From NCBI GenBank assembly GCA_003225175.1, contig QIBA01000066.1, positions 1-64,000 on the forward strand: a DNA stretch of 64,000 nt. Reading direction: 5' to 3'. This DNA comes from Acidobacteriota bacterium (GTDB lineage: Bacteria; Acidobacteriota; Terriglobia; Terriglobales; Acidobacteriaceae). This document shows, one piece after another, positions 9,098 to 18,152 of this stretch (the first letter of the stretch is position 1; every line of letters begins with the position of its first letter). A program made the translations under genes and the position numbers. The notes beneath the pieces were generated by a model that was given only the letters and a program-made list of their open reading frames with translations, did no database searches and had not been told where the DNA came from.

Positions 9098-10012
9098 ATG
9101 GCCAAACTGACGCGCAAGCACTATCTCTCCTACGCCCTGATTTGTCTTATATGGGGCAGCACCTGGGGCGCAATCCGTTTGCTTGTGCGCGATGTACCAC
9201 CGTTGCGCGCAGCCGCAATTCGATTCTTTCTCGCGGCAATCATCCTGCTAATAGCCGCAATCACGCGAGCCAGAGTATTTCGCATGAGCCTACGGGAATG
9301 GCGGGCTCTCGTCATTCTCGGGATCACAATGATGGGGCTGCCTTATGGACTGCTGTTTTGGGCAGAGTACCGCATTAGCTCCTCAATGACGGCTGTCATC
9401 TTTTCTACCTGTCCTCTGTTCGTTGCGCTGTTTACGCCAGTAATGACGCGCACGCGTGTTCCTCGCGGCGCGGTGTTTGCCATGCTGCTGGGGTTAGGTG
9501 GAATGGCAACGTTGTTCTACACAGAGCTTTCCGTCTCGAAATATCTCCTGCTGGGAGGAGGCGCGGTAATTGCGGCGGTGATTAGCAGTTCGTGGGCCGC
9601 GGTCTTCGCGAAGCGCGAGATTGGCGAAGTGAGTCCTCTTTTGGGAACCGCAGTTCAATTCTGCGTAGGTGCCGGCATATTGTGTATTGCTAGTCTCCTG
9701 ACGGAAACCAGGCGGGAATCGGACTGGAATTCGACCAGCGTTCTCGCCCTGGCCTTCCTGACGATTTTTGGCTCGGTGATTACGTTCTCTCTCTATTACT
9801 GGCTGTTGCGCAAAATGCAGGCCTATCAGCTTTCGACGATCAATCTGGTCGTGCCCATGGTTGCGATGGCGGAAGGAGCACTGTTCCTGCGAGAAAGCCT
9901 GCCAATCTTGATGATTGCCGCGGCCAGTCTGGTTTTGGTATCGGTTGCGACAGTACTGCGAGCGGAAGACGAGGCTGAAATGAGGCTGCAGGTTGAAGCT
10001 GATGCCAGGTAA
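9098..10012 (+). CDS. EamA/DMT-family transporter
   Basis: A 304-residue inner-membrane protein with two EamA repeats and about ten hydrophobic helices. The family opening CLIWGSTWGAIRLLVRD follows an N-terminal positive patch, and LLRKMQAYQLSTINLVVPM with EGALFLRE marks the second repeat's end. Members export amino acids or other small metabolites; the substrate is unknown. The ATG at 9098 is chosen over an upstream in-frame codon at 9032, which would run through the hairpin after pnp. The stop codon TAA lies inside a copy of the dispersed palindrome. Confidence 0.86.
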   Translation: MAKLTRKHYLSYALICLIWGSTWGAIRLLVRDVPPLRAAAIRFFLAAIILLIAAITRARVFRMSLREWRALVILGITMMGLPYGLLFWAEYRISSSMTAVIFSTCPLFVALFTPVMTRTRVPRGAVFAMLLGLGGMATLFYTELSVSKYLLLGGGAVIAAVISSSWAAVFAKREIGEVSPLLGTAVQFCVGAGILCIASLLTETRRESDWNSTSVLALAFLTIFGSVITFSLYYWLLRKMQAYQLSTINLVVPMVAMAEGALFLRESLPILMIAAASLVLVSVATVLRAEDEAEMRLQVEADAR

Positions 10013-10036
10013 AGACGCAGCATGCTGCGTTTGTAT
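10009..10036. repeat. Dispersed palindromic repeat, copy 2
   Basis: GTAAAGACGCAGCA is followed by the partly degenerate inverse TGCTGCGTTTGTAT. The element begins in the last codons of the EamA gene and supplies its TAA (10010-10012). Its far end touches the stop codon of murA (10036-10038), so it fills the whole space between two convergent genes. Confidence 0.75.
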
Positions 10037-11346
10037 TACGCTGTCGCGCCGGTGAGCTGGCCGCTCTTCTTGTTGGGTAGCATTTCGCCGATGCGTTTCA
10101 TCTGAGCGCCTACGCCGCGCAATTTTTCTTCAATACGCTCGTATCCACGGTCAATGTGGTAAACGCGGTCGATGATCGTTTCTCCGTCGGCTACCAGCGC
10201 TGCGAGTACCAGAGAGGCGGATGCGCGGAGATCGGAGGCGAGCACTGCGGCTGCGCTTAGCGGAGTCTTACCGCGAACGATCGCGCGGCGTCCTTCGATC
10301 TTGATATTTGCGCCCATGCGCACCAGTTCCTGCGCGTGCATGAAGCGATTCTCGAAGATGTTCTCGGTCACAATCGAAGTACCTTCCGCTTGTGTTGCCA
10401 GAGCCATGTATTGCGCCTGCATGTCTGTGGGAAAACCGGGATGTTCTTCAGTCACAATGTCAGCGCCACGAAGATCGCCATCGGCTTGCACGCGAACAGA
10501 GTCTTCGCCGGTTCGGATTTTTACTCCACATTCCTGAAGCTTCGATAGCAGCGCACTCATGTGGGCGGGCTCGCAGCCCGCGACTATGAGATCACCGCCG
10601 GTAATCGCACCGGCTACAACGAATGTTCCCGCCTCGATGCGGTCCGGAATAATGCGGTGCTTTGCGCCGCCCAGCTTGTCCACGCCTTTCACGCGAATCG
10701 TAGAGCTTCCAGCGCCTTCAATGTTTGCACCCATCTTATTTAGGAGCGCGGCGAGATCTGCGACCTCAGGTTCACGGGCGCAATTCTCCATGATCGTTTC
10801 GCCGTCGGCAAGAGTAGCTGCCATCAGTAGATCCTCAGTGCCGGTGACAGTGATCTTTTCGAAAACGATGTGCGCGCCTTTCAAGCGATCAGTCTTCGCT
10901 TCGATGTAGCCATGCTCCTGCGTGATCTGCGCACCCATCTTCTCAAGGCCTTTGATGTGAAGATCGATCGGACGTGCGCCGATAGCGCAGCCACCGGGCA
11001 GAGATACGCGGGCAACTCCCATCCGGGCGACGAGCGGACCCAACACGAGAGTCGAGGCACGCATAGTTTTTACCAGCTCGTATTTGGCTTCCGGACTGCT
11101 CAGATTGCGGCAGCAGATGCTGGTGCGATGATGCGCCCGACCGTATCCCAACTCGACTTCAGCGCCCATTGATTCGAGCAGCTTGCGTTCGGTTTGAATA
11201 TCGCGAACGTCCGGGATGGCCTCCAGAATGACTGGTTCTTCTGTAAGAATTGCAGCGGCCATTGCCGGCAATGCGGCGTTCTTTGCGCCGCTGACACGAA
11301 CCGTTCCGACTAGGGGATTGCCGCCTCGAATGACAAATTTATCCAT
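10036..11346 (-). CDS. murA: UDP-N-acetylglucosamine 1-carboxyvinyltransferase
   Basis: The first committed enzyme of peptidoglycan synthesis, transferring enolpyruvate from phosphoenolpyruvate to UDP-GlcNAc in the cytosol. The 436-residue product keeps the catalytic cysteine at residue 120 (LPGGCAIGARPIDLH) and the N-terminal substrate segment SGAKNAALP. Cys rather than Asp at this site predicts fosfomycin sensitivity of the target. The ATG at 11346 gives the family start MDKFVIRGG; an earlier ATG at 11403 adds 19 poorly conserved residues. It is downstream of murQ on the same strand, 197 bases away, so it may have its own promoter. Confidence 0.94.
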   Translation of the reverse strand: MDKFVIRGGNPLVGTVRVSGAKNAALPAMAAAILTEEPVILEAIPDVRDIQTERKLLESMGAEVELGYGRAHHRTSICCRNLSSPEAKYELVKTMRASTLVLGPLVARMGVARVSLPGGCAIGARPIDLHIKGLEKMGAQITQEHGYIEAKTDRLKGAHIVFEKITVTGTEDLLMAATLADGETIMENCAREPEVADLAALLNKMGANIEGAGSSTIRVKGVDKLGGAKHRIIPDRIEAGTFVVAGAITGGDLIVAGCEPAHMSALLSKLQECGVKIRTGEDSVRVQADGDLRGADIVTEEHPGFPTDMQAQYMALATQAEGTSIVTENIFENRFMHAQELVRMGANIKIEGRRAIVRGKTPLSAAAVLASDLRASASLVLAALVADGETIIDRVYHIDRGYERIEEKLRGVGAQMKRIGEMLPNKKSGQLTGATA

Positions 11347-11543
11347 TTTGGTTGAATACCTGGGGACTTCGGAGACTACGTCCTTGCGTCGTGGTTCCTG
11401 CATATAGGGGAATCATCAGGACCCGTTTATTTGCGTTTAAATGGCCGCAATCCGCTCGCAAGGAGCAGCGCGAAGAATGTTGGTGTTTAGATTCTAACCG
11501 CAGAGGACTGGTCGCACATCCGAGGTTAACCTGATTCGAATGA

Positions 11544-12488
11544 TTATCTCGTGCCGGAAGGCTTAGCACTTCCGGAGGATTCGATTGCTCGTCTCACATT
11601 GCCGCCATTGGTCTTCAGCATGCCCTTCGCTTTCGCTAGACTTGCTCCACTTTTCAGCATAATCAATGCCACAGGGACGCTCTTGCCTGCTTTGAGCAAA
11701 GCCTCCTTTGCGCGCTCGCGGTCTGTATCAGCCGCCTTGCTGAGAATCGTGATAGCCCGCTCGACGAGTTTTTCGTTCTTCGGAGAGACGTTCACCATCA
11801 AGTTCCCATAAACATAACCGAGCCTCGTCATTGCGCCTGTGGTGATCATATTGAGCACCATCTTCTGGGCTGTTCCAGCTTTCATCCGCGTAGAACCGGA
11901 AATGACCTCAGGTCCAACTTCGGCTGCGATCGCGATGTCGGCAACTTGAGAAAGTGGGGAGCCGGCATTGCAAGAAACACCAACCGTTTTCGCACCCTTC
12001 TTCTTTGCGTACTCTACAGCTGCGACGGTATAAGGCGTGCGCCCGCTTGCGGCGATTCCCACCACTACGTCTTTCTTGGATGGTTTCAATTTCGCAATGT
12101 CGTGCTGCCCCAGGCTTGTTGAGTCTTCATTGGCTTCCACCGCTCGTCCGAGTGCTTTCTCCCCTCCAGCAATTACGAACTGGACCTGCTTGGGATCGGT
12201 GCTGAACGTTGGCGGACACTCAGCGGCATCGAGAGCCGCAATTCGGCCGCTAGTTCCTGCGCCGACGTAAATCAATCGCCCTCCGCGAGCCAAAGCGTCC
12301 GCAACCGCATCAATCGCCTGGGCGATTTGGGGTAGGGCTTTGCCTACCGCTCCCGCAACCTTTGAGTCCTCGTTGTTGATGGTGGTTGCAATCTCGAGCG
12401 CTGATTTGCTGTCAAGCGCCTGGGATGCCGTGTTTTGCTGCTCCGTGATCATTGATTGAAGCGCGGATTCAGTTGTTAATGCGGGCAT
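11544..12488 (-). CDS. murQ: N-acetylmuramic acid 6-phosphate etherase
   Basis: It cleaves the D-lactyl ether of MurNAc 6-phosphate, giving GlcNAc 6-phosphate, so cell-wall sugar can be reused. The 314 residues carry a SIS sugar-phosphate isomerase fold with the signature GRLIYVGAGTSGRIAALDAAECPPTF (about residues 69-94) and GSTRMKAGTAQK further on. No MurNAc phosphotransferase system lies nearby, so the substrate probably comes from an anhydroMurNAc or MurNAc kinase elsewhere. The gene follows a serine hydrolase that resembles the AmiE protein of Bacillus murQ operons. Start is ATG 12488. Confidence 0.93.
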   Translation of the reverse strand: MPALTTESALQSMITEQQNTASQALDSKSALEIATTINNEDSKVAGAVGKALPQIAQAIDAVADALARGGRLIYVGAGTSGRIAALDAAECPPTFSTDPKQVQFVIAGGEKALGRAVEANEDSTSLGQHDIAKLKPSKKDVVVGIAASGRTPYTVAAVEYAKKKGAKTVGVSCNAGSPLSQVADIAIAAEVGPEVISGSTRMKAGTAQKMVLNMITTGAMTRLGYVYGNLMVNVSPKNEKLVERAITILSKAADTDRERAKEALLKAGKSVPVALIMLKSGASLAKAKGMLKTNGGNVRRAIESSGSAKPSGTR

Positions 12489-12593
12489 GAGCTGTAGCTA
12501 GAGTGTAAGGCAAGTGGCGCGGCGCTGATTCTGCGATTGAGTGATTTTGCGATTTCGCGATTGAAGATTCTGCAAATCACAAAAGGGGATAAA

Positions 12594-13739
12594 TCACGAA
12601 ATCTTCAGAACTTCCTCCATGACCGCGTCGTGAAACGCCGGCCGAATCATCTTGATGAGTTGAGACTCGTTGTCCGGCCAAGTGCGATTGGTCAGCAAAG
12701 CGATGGCGAGATTGCGTTCAGCATCGATCCAAAGCGATGTTCCTGTATAGCCGAGATGTCCGAAGGAACGCGGAGAAAAATATTTGCCGGATTGCGATGG
12801 ATTGGATGGAGTGTCCCAGCCTAGTGCGCGCGACGTTCCGGCAGGTAGAGTTTGCCGTCGAGTAAACAGCTCGATTGTTGCGGGACGAAATAATTGTGTT
12901 CCAAATCCCAACATGCTGGCCGAGAAGAGCATTAGATCGGTGGTGTTCGAGAACAACCCAGCATGACCGGAAACGCCGCCCATGACGCTTGCGTTCTCGT
13001 CATGAACCTCGCCTTGAATAACGCGATGCCGGAAATCCTGATCGTTGCGCGTCGGTGGAATGGCGCTTCGTAGTTCTGGCTTCGGGCCAAAGACGGTTGA
13101 ACGCATTTTTAGGGGAACGAATATCTCCCGTGCGCAGAAAGAATCCAAGCCTTCGCCGGTAACTCGTTCCAGCAACTCGCTGAGAAGTATGAATCCTATG
13201 TCGCTGTAGTCGGCGCGAGTTCCTGGATCTCGTTCCAACGGAACCTGAAACGCCAACCGCAACAAGGAAGCACGATCTCTTGCCTGCTGAAACAGCTTTA
13301 TGTAGGCGGGTAATCCAGAAGAATGCGCAAGCAACATCTCGAGCGTCACAAGCTTGCGCCGCGAATCTTTCTGTTCGAATTCCGGAAGGATGTCGATCAC
13401 TGGCTGCTGCAAAGTGAGCTGGCGGCGTTCACAGAGCAGCATAGCCATCGAGCTGGTGGCGACGGCTTTAGTAACAGAGGCGATGTCAAAGATTGTCGAA
13501 AGCGTCACATCCTCAGAGCTCCCGTCGTACGTAAACCCTCCGACCGCTCCCTGAAGGATTGTATTGCCGTTCCGAGCGACTGCGAATGCCGAGCCGGGAA
13601 AAGCCCTCTCTTCGCAACCATGACTGAGGATGGCCACCGCGCGCTGCCCAGAATAGCCCTGTGCGCGCCGAACCACACAAGGCGCAGCGTGGCCTATCAC
13701 TTCGAAACCATGCGCCCGCGGTAGATCTGTCACTCCCAC
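12594..13739 (-). CDS. Serine hydrolase, beta-lactamase class C/S12 fold
   Basis: A 381-residue member of the class C beta-lactamase-like family, which includes D-Ala peptidases, esterases and muropeptide hydrolases. It has the nucleophile motif Ser88-Val-Thr-Lys91, a Tyr178-Ser-Asp second motif and HLGYTGT as the third. I see no clear signal peptide, so it may work in the cytosol. It lies 105 bases upstream of murQ on the same strand, as the related amiE (ybbE) gene does in Bacillus subtilis, so a role in trimming recovered muropeptides is a fair inference. The only start that covers the whole domain is GTG 13739; its ribosome site is distant. A drug-resistance role is not indicated. Confidence 0.8.
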   Translation of the reverse strand: MGVTDLPRAHGFEVIGHAAPCVVRRAQGYSGQRAVAILSHGCEERAFPGSAFAVARNGNTILQGAVGGFTYDGSSEDVTLSTIFDIASVTKAVATSSMAMLLCERRQLTLQQPVIDILPEFEQKDSRRKLVTLEMLLAHSSGLPAYIKLFQQARDRASLLRLAFQVPLERDPGTRADYSDIGFILLSELLERVTGEGLDSFCAREIFVPLKMRSTVFGPKPELRSAIPPTRNDQDFRHRVIQGEVHDENASVMGGVSGHAGLFSNTTDLMLFSASMLGFGTQLFRPATIELFTRRQTLPAGTSRALGWDTPSNPSQSGKYFSPRSFGHLGYTGTSLWIDAERNLAIALLTNRTWPDNESQLIKMIRPAFHDAVMEEVLKIS

Positions 13740-13814
13740 AGTGTAAGGGAAGCTCCTGCAAGCGGGTGATCGTCAACCGTTCTAAGATTGAGTCCCGATC
13801 AAGAGGAGGCCGTT

Positions 13815-14519
13815 TTGAAATTTGCGATAGTCCTCGTGTTGCTTGTGAGCTTTGCTGCTCTTGCCCAGGAACCCCGGGGATTCCTCCCGAATTCGATTTC
13901 AGTCGGTGCGGATGGCGAATTCGAGTCTGCTCCGGATACTGCCGTGATCGCCTGCTCGCTCTCAGCCCAGGAGAACACATCACAAGCGGCGTTTAATAGC
14001 GCCAGCCGCCTGGCCGACGAAATGCGCCAAGCACTGCGCGGCGCTGGTGTTGATCCCAAAACTGTAGAGCTCTCCCGCTACAGCCTGTATCCCGTGTTTG
14101 ACTACAAAAATCCGAAGCAGAAGGTGATCGCATATCGGGTTGGCACGAACGTGACGATCAAGCTGAAGGACTTCAGCAAGATTGGTCCTGTCACCGAAGC
14201 ATTGGCCGGTCTTGGTGGAATCACCGGGCAGAATATGAGTTACGACCTCGAGGAGATCGATGCGGCCAAGCAGAAAGCTATTGATAAAGCCTATGCGCGT
14301 GCGAGGACCTATGCTGACACTCTGGCTAAAGCGAGCGGAAAGCAATTAGGTGTCTTGCTGTCGGGATCGGTGGATACTCAACAGGCTATTCCGGTTGTGC
14401 CCTATGCTCGGATGGCAATGACAACAATGGAGGCGAAGGCGCCGGCTCCAACGGAGGACTTTCAGGCGAGCAAGATCAAGGTGACTGCTCACGTAAACGC
14501 GCTCTTCGGAATGCAATGA
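13815..14519 (+). CDS. Exported SIMPL-domain (DUF541) protein
   Basis: A 234-residue periplasmic or envelope protein whose body is one SIMPL domain (about 30-230), seen in ISVGADGEFESAPDTAVI near the start and AIDKAYARARTYADTLAKASG in the middle. Bacterial relatives such as BP26 and YggE form oligomeric envelope proteins linked to oxidative stress, without a settled biochemical role. A signal peptide (MKFAIVLVLLVSFAALAQ) starts at TTG 13815, which has AGAGGAGG six bases upstream, a clear case where the ribosome site decides a non-ATG start. It is transcribed away from the serine hydrolase gene. Confidence 0.85.
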   Translation: MKFAIVLVLLVSFAALAQEPRGFLPNSISVGADGEFESAPDTAVIACSLSAQENTSQAAFNSASRLADEMRQALRGAGVDPKTVELSRYSLYPVFDYKNPKQKVIAYRVGTNVTIKLKDFSKIGPVTEALAGLGGITGQNMSYDLEEIDAAKQKAIDKAYARARTYADTLAKASGKQLGVLLSGSVDTQQAIPVVPYARMAMTTMEAKAPAPTEDFQASKIKVTAHVNALFGMQ

Positions 14520-14553
14520 TCGTCGCGTCAGACGCGAAGTCATTTTCCGCAGA

Positions 14554-15288
14554 TTAGCGAGGAGATGGCTCTGGTGTTAGCCGAGGCTTCTCCAACCTGG
14601 TGGGACCCGGCCTCGGAAGCATCTCAGATCTGGCCTCAGTGATACGTTGCTGATCGAGCGTGATAGGACGCTGCAAAATCATCTCAACCGCAGTGCCTGC
14701 CGGATAATTGATCTCATTGCCGCGAGTAAACAGAACCTCGGCTAGTCCTACCGCCCCACCGATGCCGCTGCCGATGAGCGCTCCCTTTCCCCCTCGCGCC
14801 AGTGCCCCGATGATGGCACCCTCAGCCGTAGGCCCGGCTATTGTGCCGGTATCTTTGCCCTTAGTTCCGTCAGCCTGTACGCTGCCTTCCTTGTTGATAA
14901 CTCGGCCGTTGTCAGCGCCAGGAACGTCGTTTACCGATCCGGGAACCGAGACTGTGTAGCCGCTGGGGAAAATCAAAGTAGTGAAGTGAAAGAGAACCTC
15001 GGCGCGTCCCTTAATGCGGCCTGAGCGCTTTACGTTGTCGATTACACCTTGGACGTACGTACCCGCGGGTATTGCCATTGTGTTGTCGATGCTGACCGGG
15101 AAGCTGGTTTCCATATACACGCCATCGCCGGGCTTCGCAGTCTTGGTGTTTATGCCGCTCTTGAGCTGCATTAGCAGCTTCTGTCCTGCGGGAACTGTGA
15201 GTGTCTTTTGAGCAGCAGTTTCATTCGCCGAAGTTTGGGAAAATGCCAAGGACGTGCACAGCAGAAGGGAAGGAATCAGACCGCGCAT
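14554..15288 (-). CDS. Exported glycine-zipper protein, function unknown
   Basis: A 244-residue product with a signal peptide (MRGLIPSLLLCTSLAFSQ), a beta-rich middle in which a segment of the type PAGTYVQGVIDNVKRSGRIKG occurs, and a glycine/alanine-rich stretch GALARGGKGALIGSGIGGAVG at about residues 165-185, like glycine-zipper membrane segments. The C terminus is proline-rich. A second protein of the same plan lies at 56556-57233. I do not recognise a named function; envelope or surface location is inferred. The ATG at 15288 has AGGTGG in front, preferred over the GTG at 15297. Confidence 0.65.
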   Translation of the reverse strand: MRGLIPSLLLCTSLAFSQTSANETAAQKTLTVPAGQKLLMQLKSGINTKTAKPGDGVYMETSFPVSIDNTMAIPAGTYVQGVIDNVKRSGRIKGRAEVLFHFTTLIFPSGYTVSVPGSVNDVPGADNGRVINKEGSVQADGTKGKDTGTIAGPTAEGAIIGALARGGKGALIGSGIGGAVGLAEVLFTRGNEINYPAGTAVEMILQRPITLDQQRITEARSEMLPRPGPTRLEKPRLTPEPSPR

Positions 15289-15386
15289 GGAAGCCACCTT
15301 TGGATGAAGACCAACTGCTTATCCGGCACATGATACGACGTTTTGAACCTTGCCGCACACGCCAGCCTCGTGCTGACTTAACCCAC

Positions 15387-16322
15387 TTAAGGAGCTGAAG
15401 TTGCGGGCGGAATCTCTTTTGCGAGCCCCAGCGGCGACCATGTCTCCAAGATCAGCTTGGCGATGTGAGCTATCAGCAGTTCCGCAGCATTCTCGTTATT
15501 CCAGCTCTTGTCCTGATTGTCATAGGTAAAAGCCGAGATAAGAATCGGCCCATTTTTGGAATAAACTACGGCCACGTCGTTGCGAACTTCATCGAGCGAT
15601 CCGGTTTTGTTGGCGATTAGCGACAGGCCTTCCGACGTATCCGACGTCTCAATGTAATGCGGCACTAGATTGCGATATTGCTGGTTGCGGAGCATGTAAA
15701 GCATGTCGTCACAGAGCTCCTGGTCCTTCAAGTCGCAGCGCACGATGCTCTCCATCACTTTAGCCATTTCTTTCGCCGTCGTCTTGCCTAGGCCAAACCT
15801 TTTTTGGTCCGCCGGCATTGGACCAACCGTGGGCTTGAAGACTTTCTTGTACAGATACGTATCTTTCAGCCCCATGGAGGCGATGCGGTCGTTCACATTC
15901 TTCATGCCGATCTGATCCATCACCAGATTCGTGGCTGTGTTGTCGCTCTCGACGATCATGAACGTGAGCGCGTCCTTCAGCGTGATGACTAACGGAATGT
16001 CGAAGAATTGCAGGATTCCGGAGCCTTGAACGATATCGTCCTTCTGTAAGGTGATCTTCTCCGAAAGCCTGCGTTTCCCGGCCTTCACCTGCCCCATCGC
16101 CTCAACCAAAATGGGAAGCTTAATTACGGATGCTGTTGCAACAGGCTTATCGGACTCAATTGCGACTGTGGCGCCTGTCTTCAAATTCGAGGCATAAAGC
16201 GTCAGTTTTCCATGATGCTGAGCCGCCAAAGCTTCGATCTTCGCTTGAAGAGCCGTGTCCACCGCGGCGAAGGTGTAATGTGAAGACAGAACCAGGGCAA
16301 GAAACGCGAAGAGTGTTCTCAT
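15387..16322 (-). CDS. Exported class A beta-lactamase-fold serine hydrolase
   Basis: A 311-residue protein with a signal peptide (1-19) and three class A motifs: Ser65-Val-Ile-Lys68, Ser126-Asp-Asn128 and Lys239-Thr-Gly241. The omega-loop glutamate (Glu166 in standard numbering) that activates the deacylating water is not visible: the stretch after the SDN motif reads DTYLYKKVFKPTVGPMPADQ, with no ExxLN. It may therefore be a penicillin-binding or peptidase-like protein, or a lactamase with other chemistry. It lies between an envelope protein and YvcK on the minus strand. Family firm, resistance role doubtful. Confidence 0.85.
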   Translation of the reverse strand: MRTLFAFLALVLSSHYTFAAVDTALQAKIEALAAQHHGKLTLYASNLKTGATVAIESDKPVATASVIKLPILVEAMGQVKAGKRRLSEKITLQKDDIVQGSGILQFFDIPLVITLKDALTFMIVESDNTATNLVMDQIGMKNVNDRIASMGLKDTYLYKKVFKPTVGPMPADQKRFGLGKTTAKEMAKVMESIVRCDLKDQELCDDMLYMLRNQQYRNLVPHYIETSDTSEGLSLIANKTGSLDEVRNDVAVVYSKNGPILISAFTYDNQDKSWNNENAAELLIAHIAKLILETWSPLGLAKEIPPATSAP

Positions 16323-16340
16323 CTGAATTTGCGTTGAAGT

Positions 16341-17447
16341 TTACGCAGTCTGTGCATTTGACGCCAGAGCCAGCAACTCTACCGCAACTCTGTCGGTAGC
16401 GTGCCGTACAACGTCGCCCTCATCGACAAGGTTACCCTCAATGCACTGCACGCCAAGCCCCTCAATTCTTTCTTGATCTACCACGATCCGGCTTGCGCCT
16501 TCCAAGGCATACTTGGCTTGCAAAGACTCACTGATGGGGGCCGTATTCACAACTGCGTAGTCGAAGATCGGGGCTCCGGCGTGCTCATAGAGCTTGCGAA
16601 TGTGATCGGCGGCGGTCAAACCGAGGCTCTCATTCGCCTGGGTCATGAGGTTGCACACATAAACCTTGATTGCTCGCGAAGCTGCGATGGCTTCTGGTAT
16701 TCCATGCACCAGCAGGTTTGGTACGAGGCTGGTGAACAATGAGCCCGGCCCAATTGTGATCATGTCGGCCTTGGCGATCGCTTCCAGCGTCTCTGGCAGC
16801 GGCTTTGCGTCTTCCGGGACCATACGCAGACGAACGATGCGTAAACGGCTCGCTGTGATCTTGGTCTCACCGAATACCGTCGAACCGTCATTCATCAGCG
16901 CCTCGAGCTGCACATTCGATACGGTTGAGGGAAAGATCGTGCCTCTTGTGGCAAGGATCTTCGATGACTCCCGCACGGCTTCGGCAAAGTCCCCCGTCAC
17001 TGCGGTGAGAGCGGTAACGAAGAGATTCCCAAAGTTATGGCCTTCAAGTCCACCTCCGGTTTCAAATCGGTACTGAAATATCCGCGAGAGCAGCGCTTCA
17101 TCTTCGGATAACGCTACCAGACAATTGCGAATGTCTCCTGGCGGAAGAATGTTGAACTCTTTGCGCAGCCGGCCGCTGGAGCCGCCGTCGTCTGTCACCG
17201 TCACTACTGCGGTAAGGTCTCCGATTGCGGGTGCAGGGTCAGCTGTTGCTGACCGCGGAACATCCATAAGGCTTGAATGCGGAGCATACTTCTTGAGTCC
17301 TCTCAAGAGCGTAGAAAGTCCGGTTCCCCCACCGATTGCGACGACACGCAGCGGTCGCACCCCGGCCTGCATCCTGCCCTTGTTTCGGTCCGGGGCAGAG
17401 ATGGCTTCCGTAGAAGATCCGCGCTTGCTGATGCTCGAGGGCGCCAC
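16341..17447 (-). CDS. yvcK: Gluconeogenesis factor YvcK / CofD-like protein
   Basis: A 368-residue protein of the CofD/YvcK family. In Bacillus and mycobacteria YvcK binds UDP-sugars and is needed for cell-wall metabolism and growth on gluconeogenic carbon. The family marks are VVAIGGGTGLSTLLRGLKKY, TVTDDGGSSGRLRKEF, LPPGDIRNCLVALS and GLEGHNFGNLFVTAL. About 30 residues precede the domain, and the start is GTG 17447 with AGGA close by; the exact start is uncertain. The gene sits 18 bases upstream of the beta-lactamase-fold gene, consistent with a cell-wall theme. Confidence 0.9.
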   Translation of the reverse strand: MAPSSISKRGSSTEAISAPDRNKGRMQAGVRPLRVVAIGGGTGLSTLLRGLKKYAPHSSLMDVPRSATADPAPAIGDLTAVVTVTDDGGSSGRLRKEFNILPPGDIRNCLVALSEDEALLSRIFQYRFETGGGLEGHNFGNLFVTALTAVTGDFAEAVRESSKILATRGTIFPSTVSNVQLEALMNDGSTVFGETKITASRLRIVRLRMVPEDAKPLPETLEAIAKADMITIGPGSLFTSLVPNLLVHGIPEAIAASRAIKVYVCNLMTQANESLGLTAADHIRKLYEHAGAPIFDYAVVNTAPISESLQAKYALEGASRIVVDQERIEGLGVQCIEGNLVDEGDVVRHATDRVAVELLALASNAQTA

Positions 17448-17519
17448 TCCTCAATCCTAATTCAAGCCCCAAGGTGCGGGTCTGGGAAGGATTACCAGTC
17501 GAGAACTAAGCTGGGCAAA

Positions 17520-18152
17520 TCAGCGTCCCGGCTCTGGCGGAACTTCCGGATAAAGAAGCTCGGTAAAGCGAGGATCGTCTGCCATATTTTTGAAATCCGG
17601 ATCGTTCCGTGCTTGAAAGCGGTTGGAACTGTTCAGCTTGATGGCATCGTTGAGGTTACGAAGGCAATCCTCAGAGCGGTTGGTCAAGCAGTCCAGCAAA
17701 GCCAAGCCGTAGTACGCGAAGTCCGCTTTGGGGTTTTGCTTGAGAATCTTTTCCATGTGATCTCGCGCTTGGTCGAATTGTCCACCATTGATGAGGGAGA
17801 CGGCGTAATCATAGTGTTCCCCCAAAGTTTTGAACGACGTAGCCCCTCGCGAGAGTTGCTGGTTACAGGTATTGAGATGGACGCGGGCACGGTCGGCAAG
17901 CTCCCGGCTGGAACCGGCGAGCACCTTCTCCAGCAGACCCTTCGCCTTATCAAACTTGTGCTCCTGCATCGCCTTCAGCCCGGCTTCATAGTTTTGCACA
18001 GCCTGTGTATATTTTGGATCGGGAGGCGGCGGAGTTTTACTGGTGGAAGCCTTCTGCATTTGAATAACGTGGCCAGATTGGCGTCCAACTGGCTTTTCTG
18101 TCTTAGATTTAGGTCCGGAATTCTTAGATTTTTCTGTCACCCTGTTGTCCAT
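17520..18152 (-). CDS. TPR-repeat protein
   Basis: A 210-residue soluble protein. After a basic, proline-containing N-terminal part (TPPPPDPKYTQ) come several tetratricopeptide-like helical pairs, including YEAGLKAMQEHKFDKAKGLLEKVL, YDYAVSLINGGQFDQARDHMEKIL and FAYYGLALLDCLTNRSEDCLRNLNDAI. TPR domains mediate protein contacts; the partner is unknown. The C terminus ends in a proline-rich tail. The ATG at 18152 is my choice; an ATG at 18179 is also open, and neither has a strong ribosome site. It lies directly upstream of yvcK in the same direction. Confidence 0.7.
   Translation of the reverse strand: MDNRVTEKSKNSGPKSKTEKPVGRQSGHVIQMQKASTSKTPPPPDPKYTQAVQNYEAGLKAMQEHKFDKAKGLLEKVLAGSSRELADRARVHLNTCNQQLSRGATSFKTLGEHYDYAVSLINGGQFDQARDHMEKILKQNPKADFAYYGLALLDCLTNRSEDCLRNLNDAIKLNSSNRFQARNDPDFKNMADDPRFTELLYPEVPPEPGR

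Noticed and set aside
12594-13739. Naming the serine hydrolase as an antibiotic-resistance beta-lactamase (AmpC)
   Set aside because: It lacks a clear signal peptide and lies beside murQ as AmiE-like proteins do, so muropeptide metabolism is more likely.
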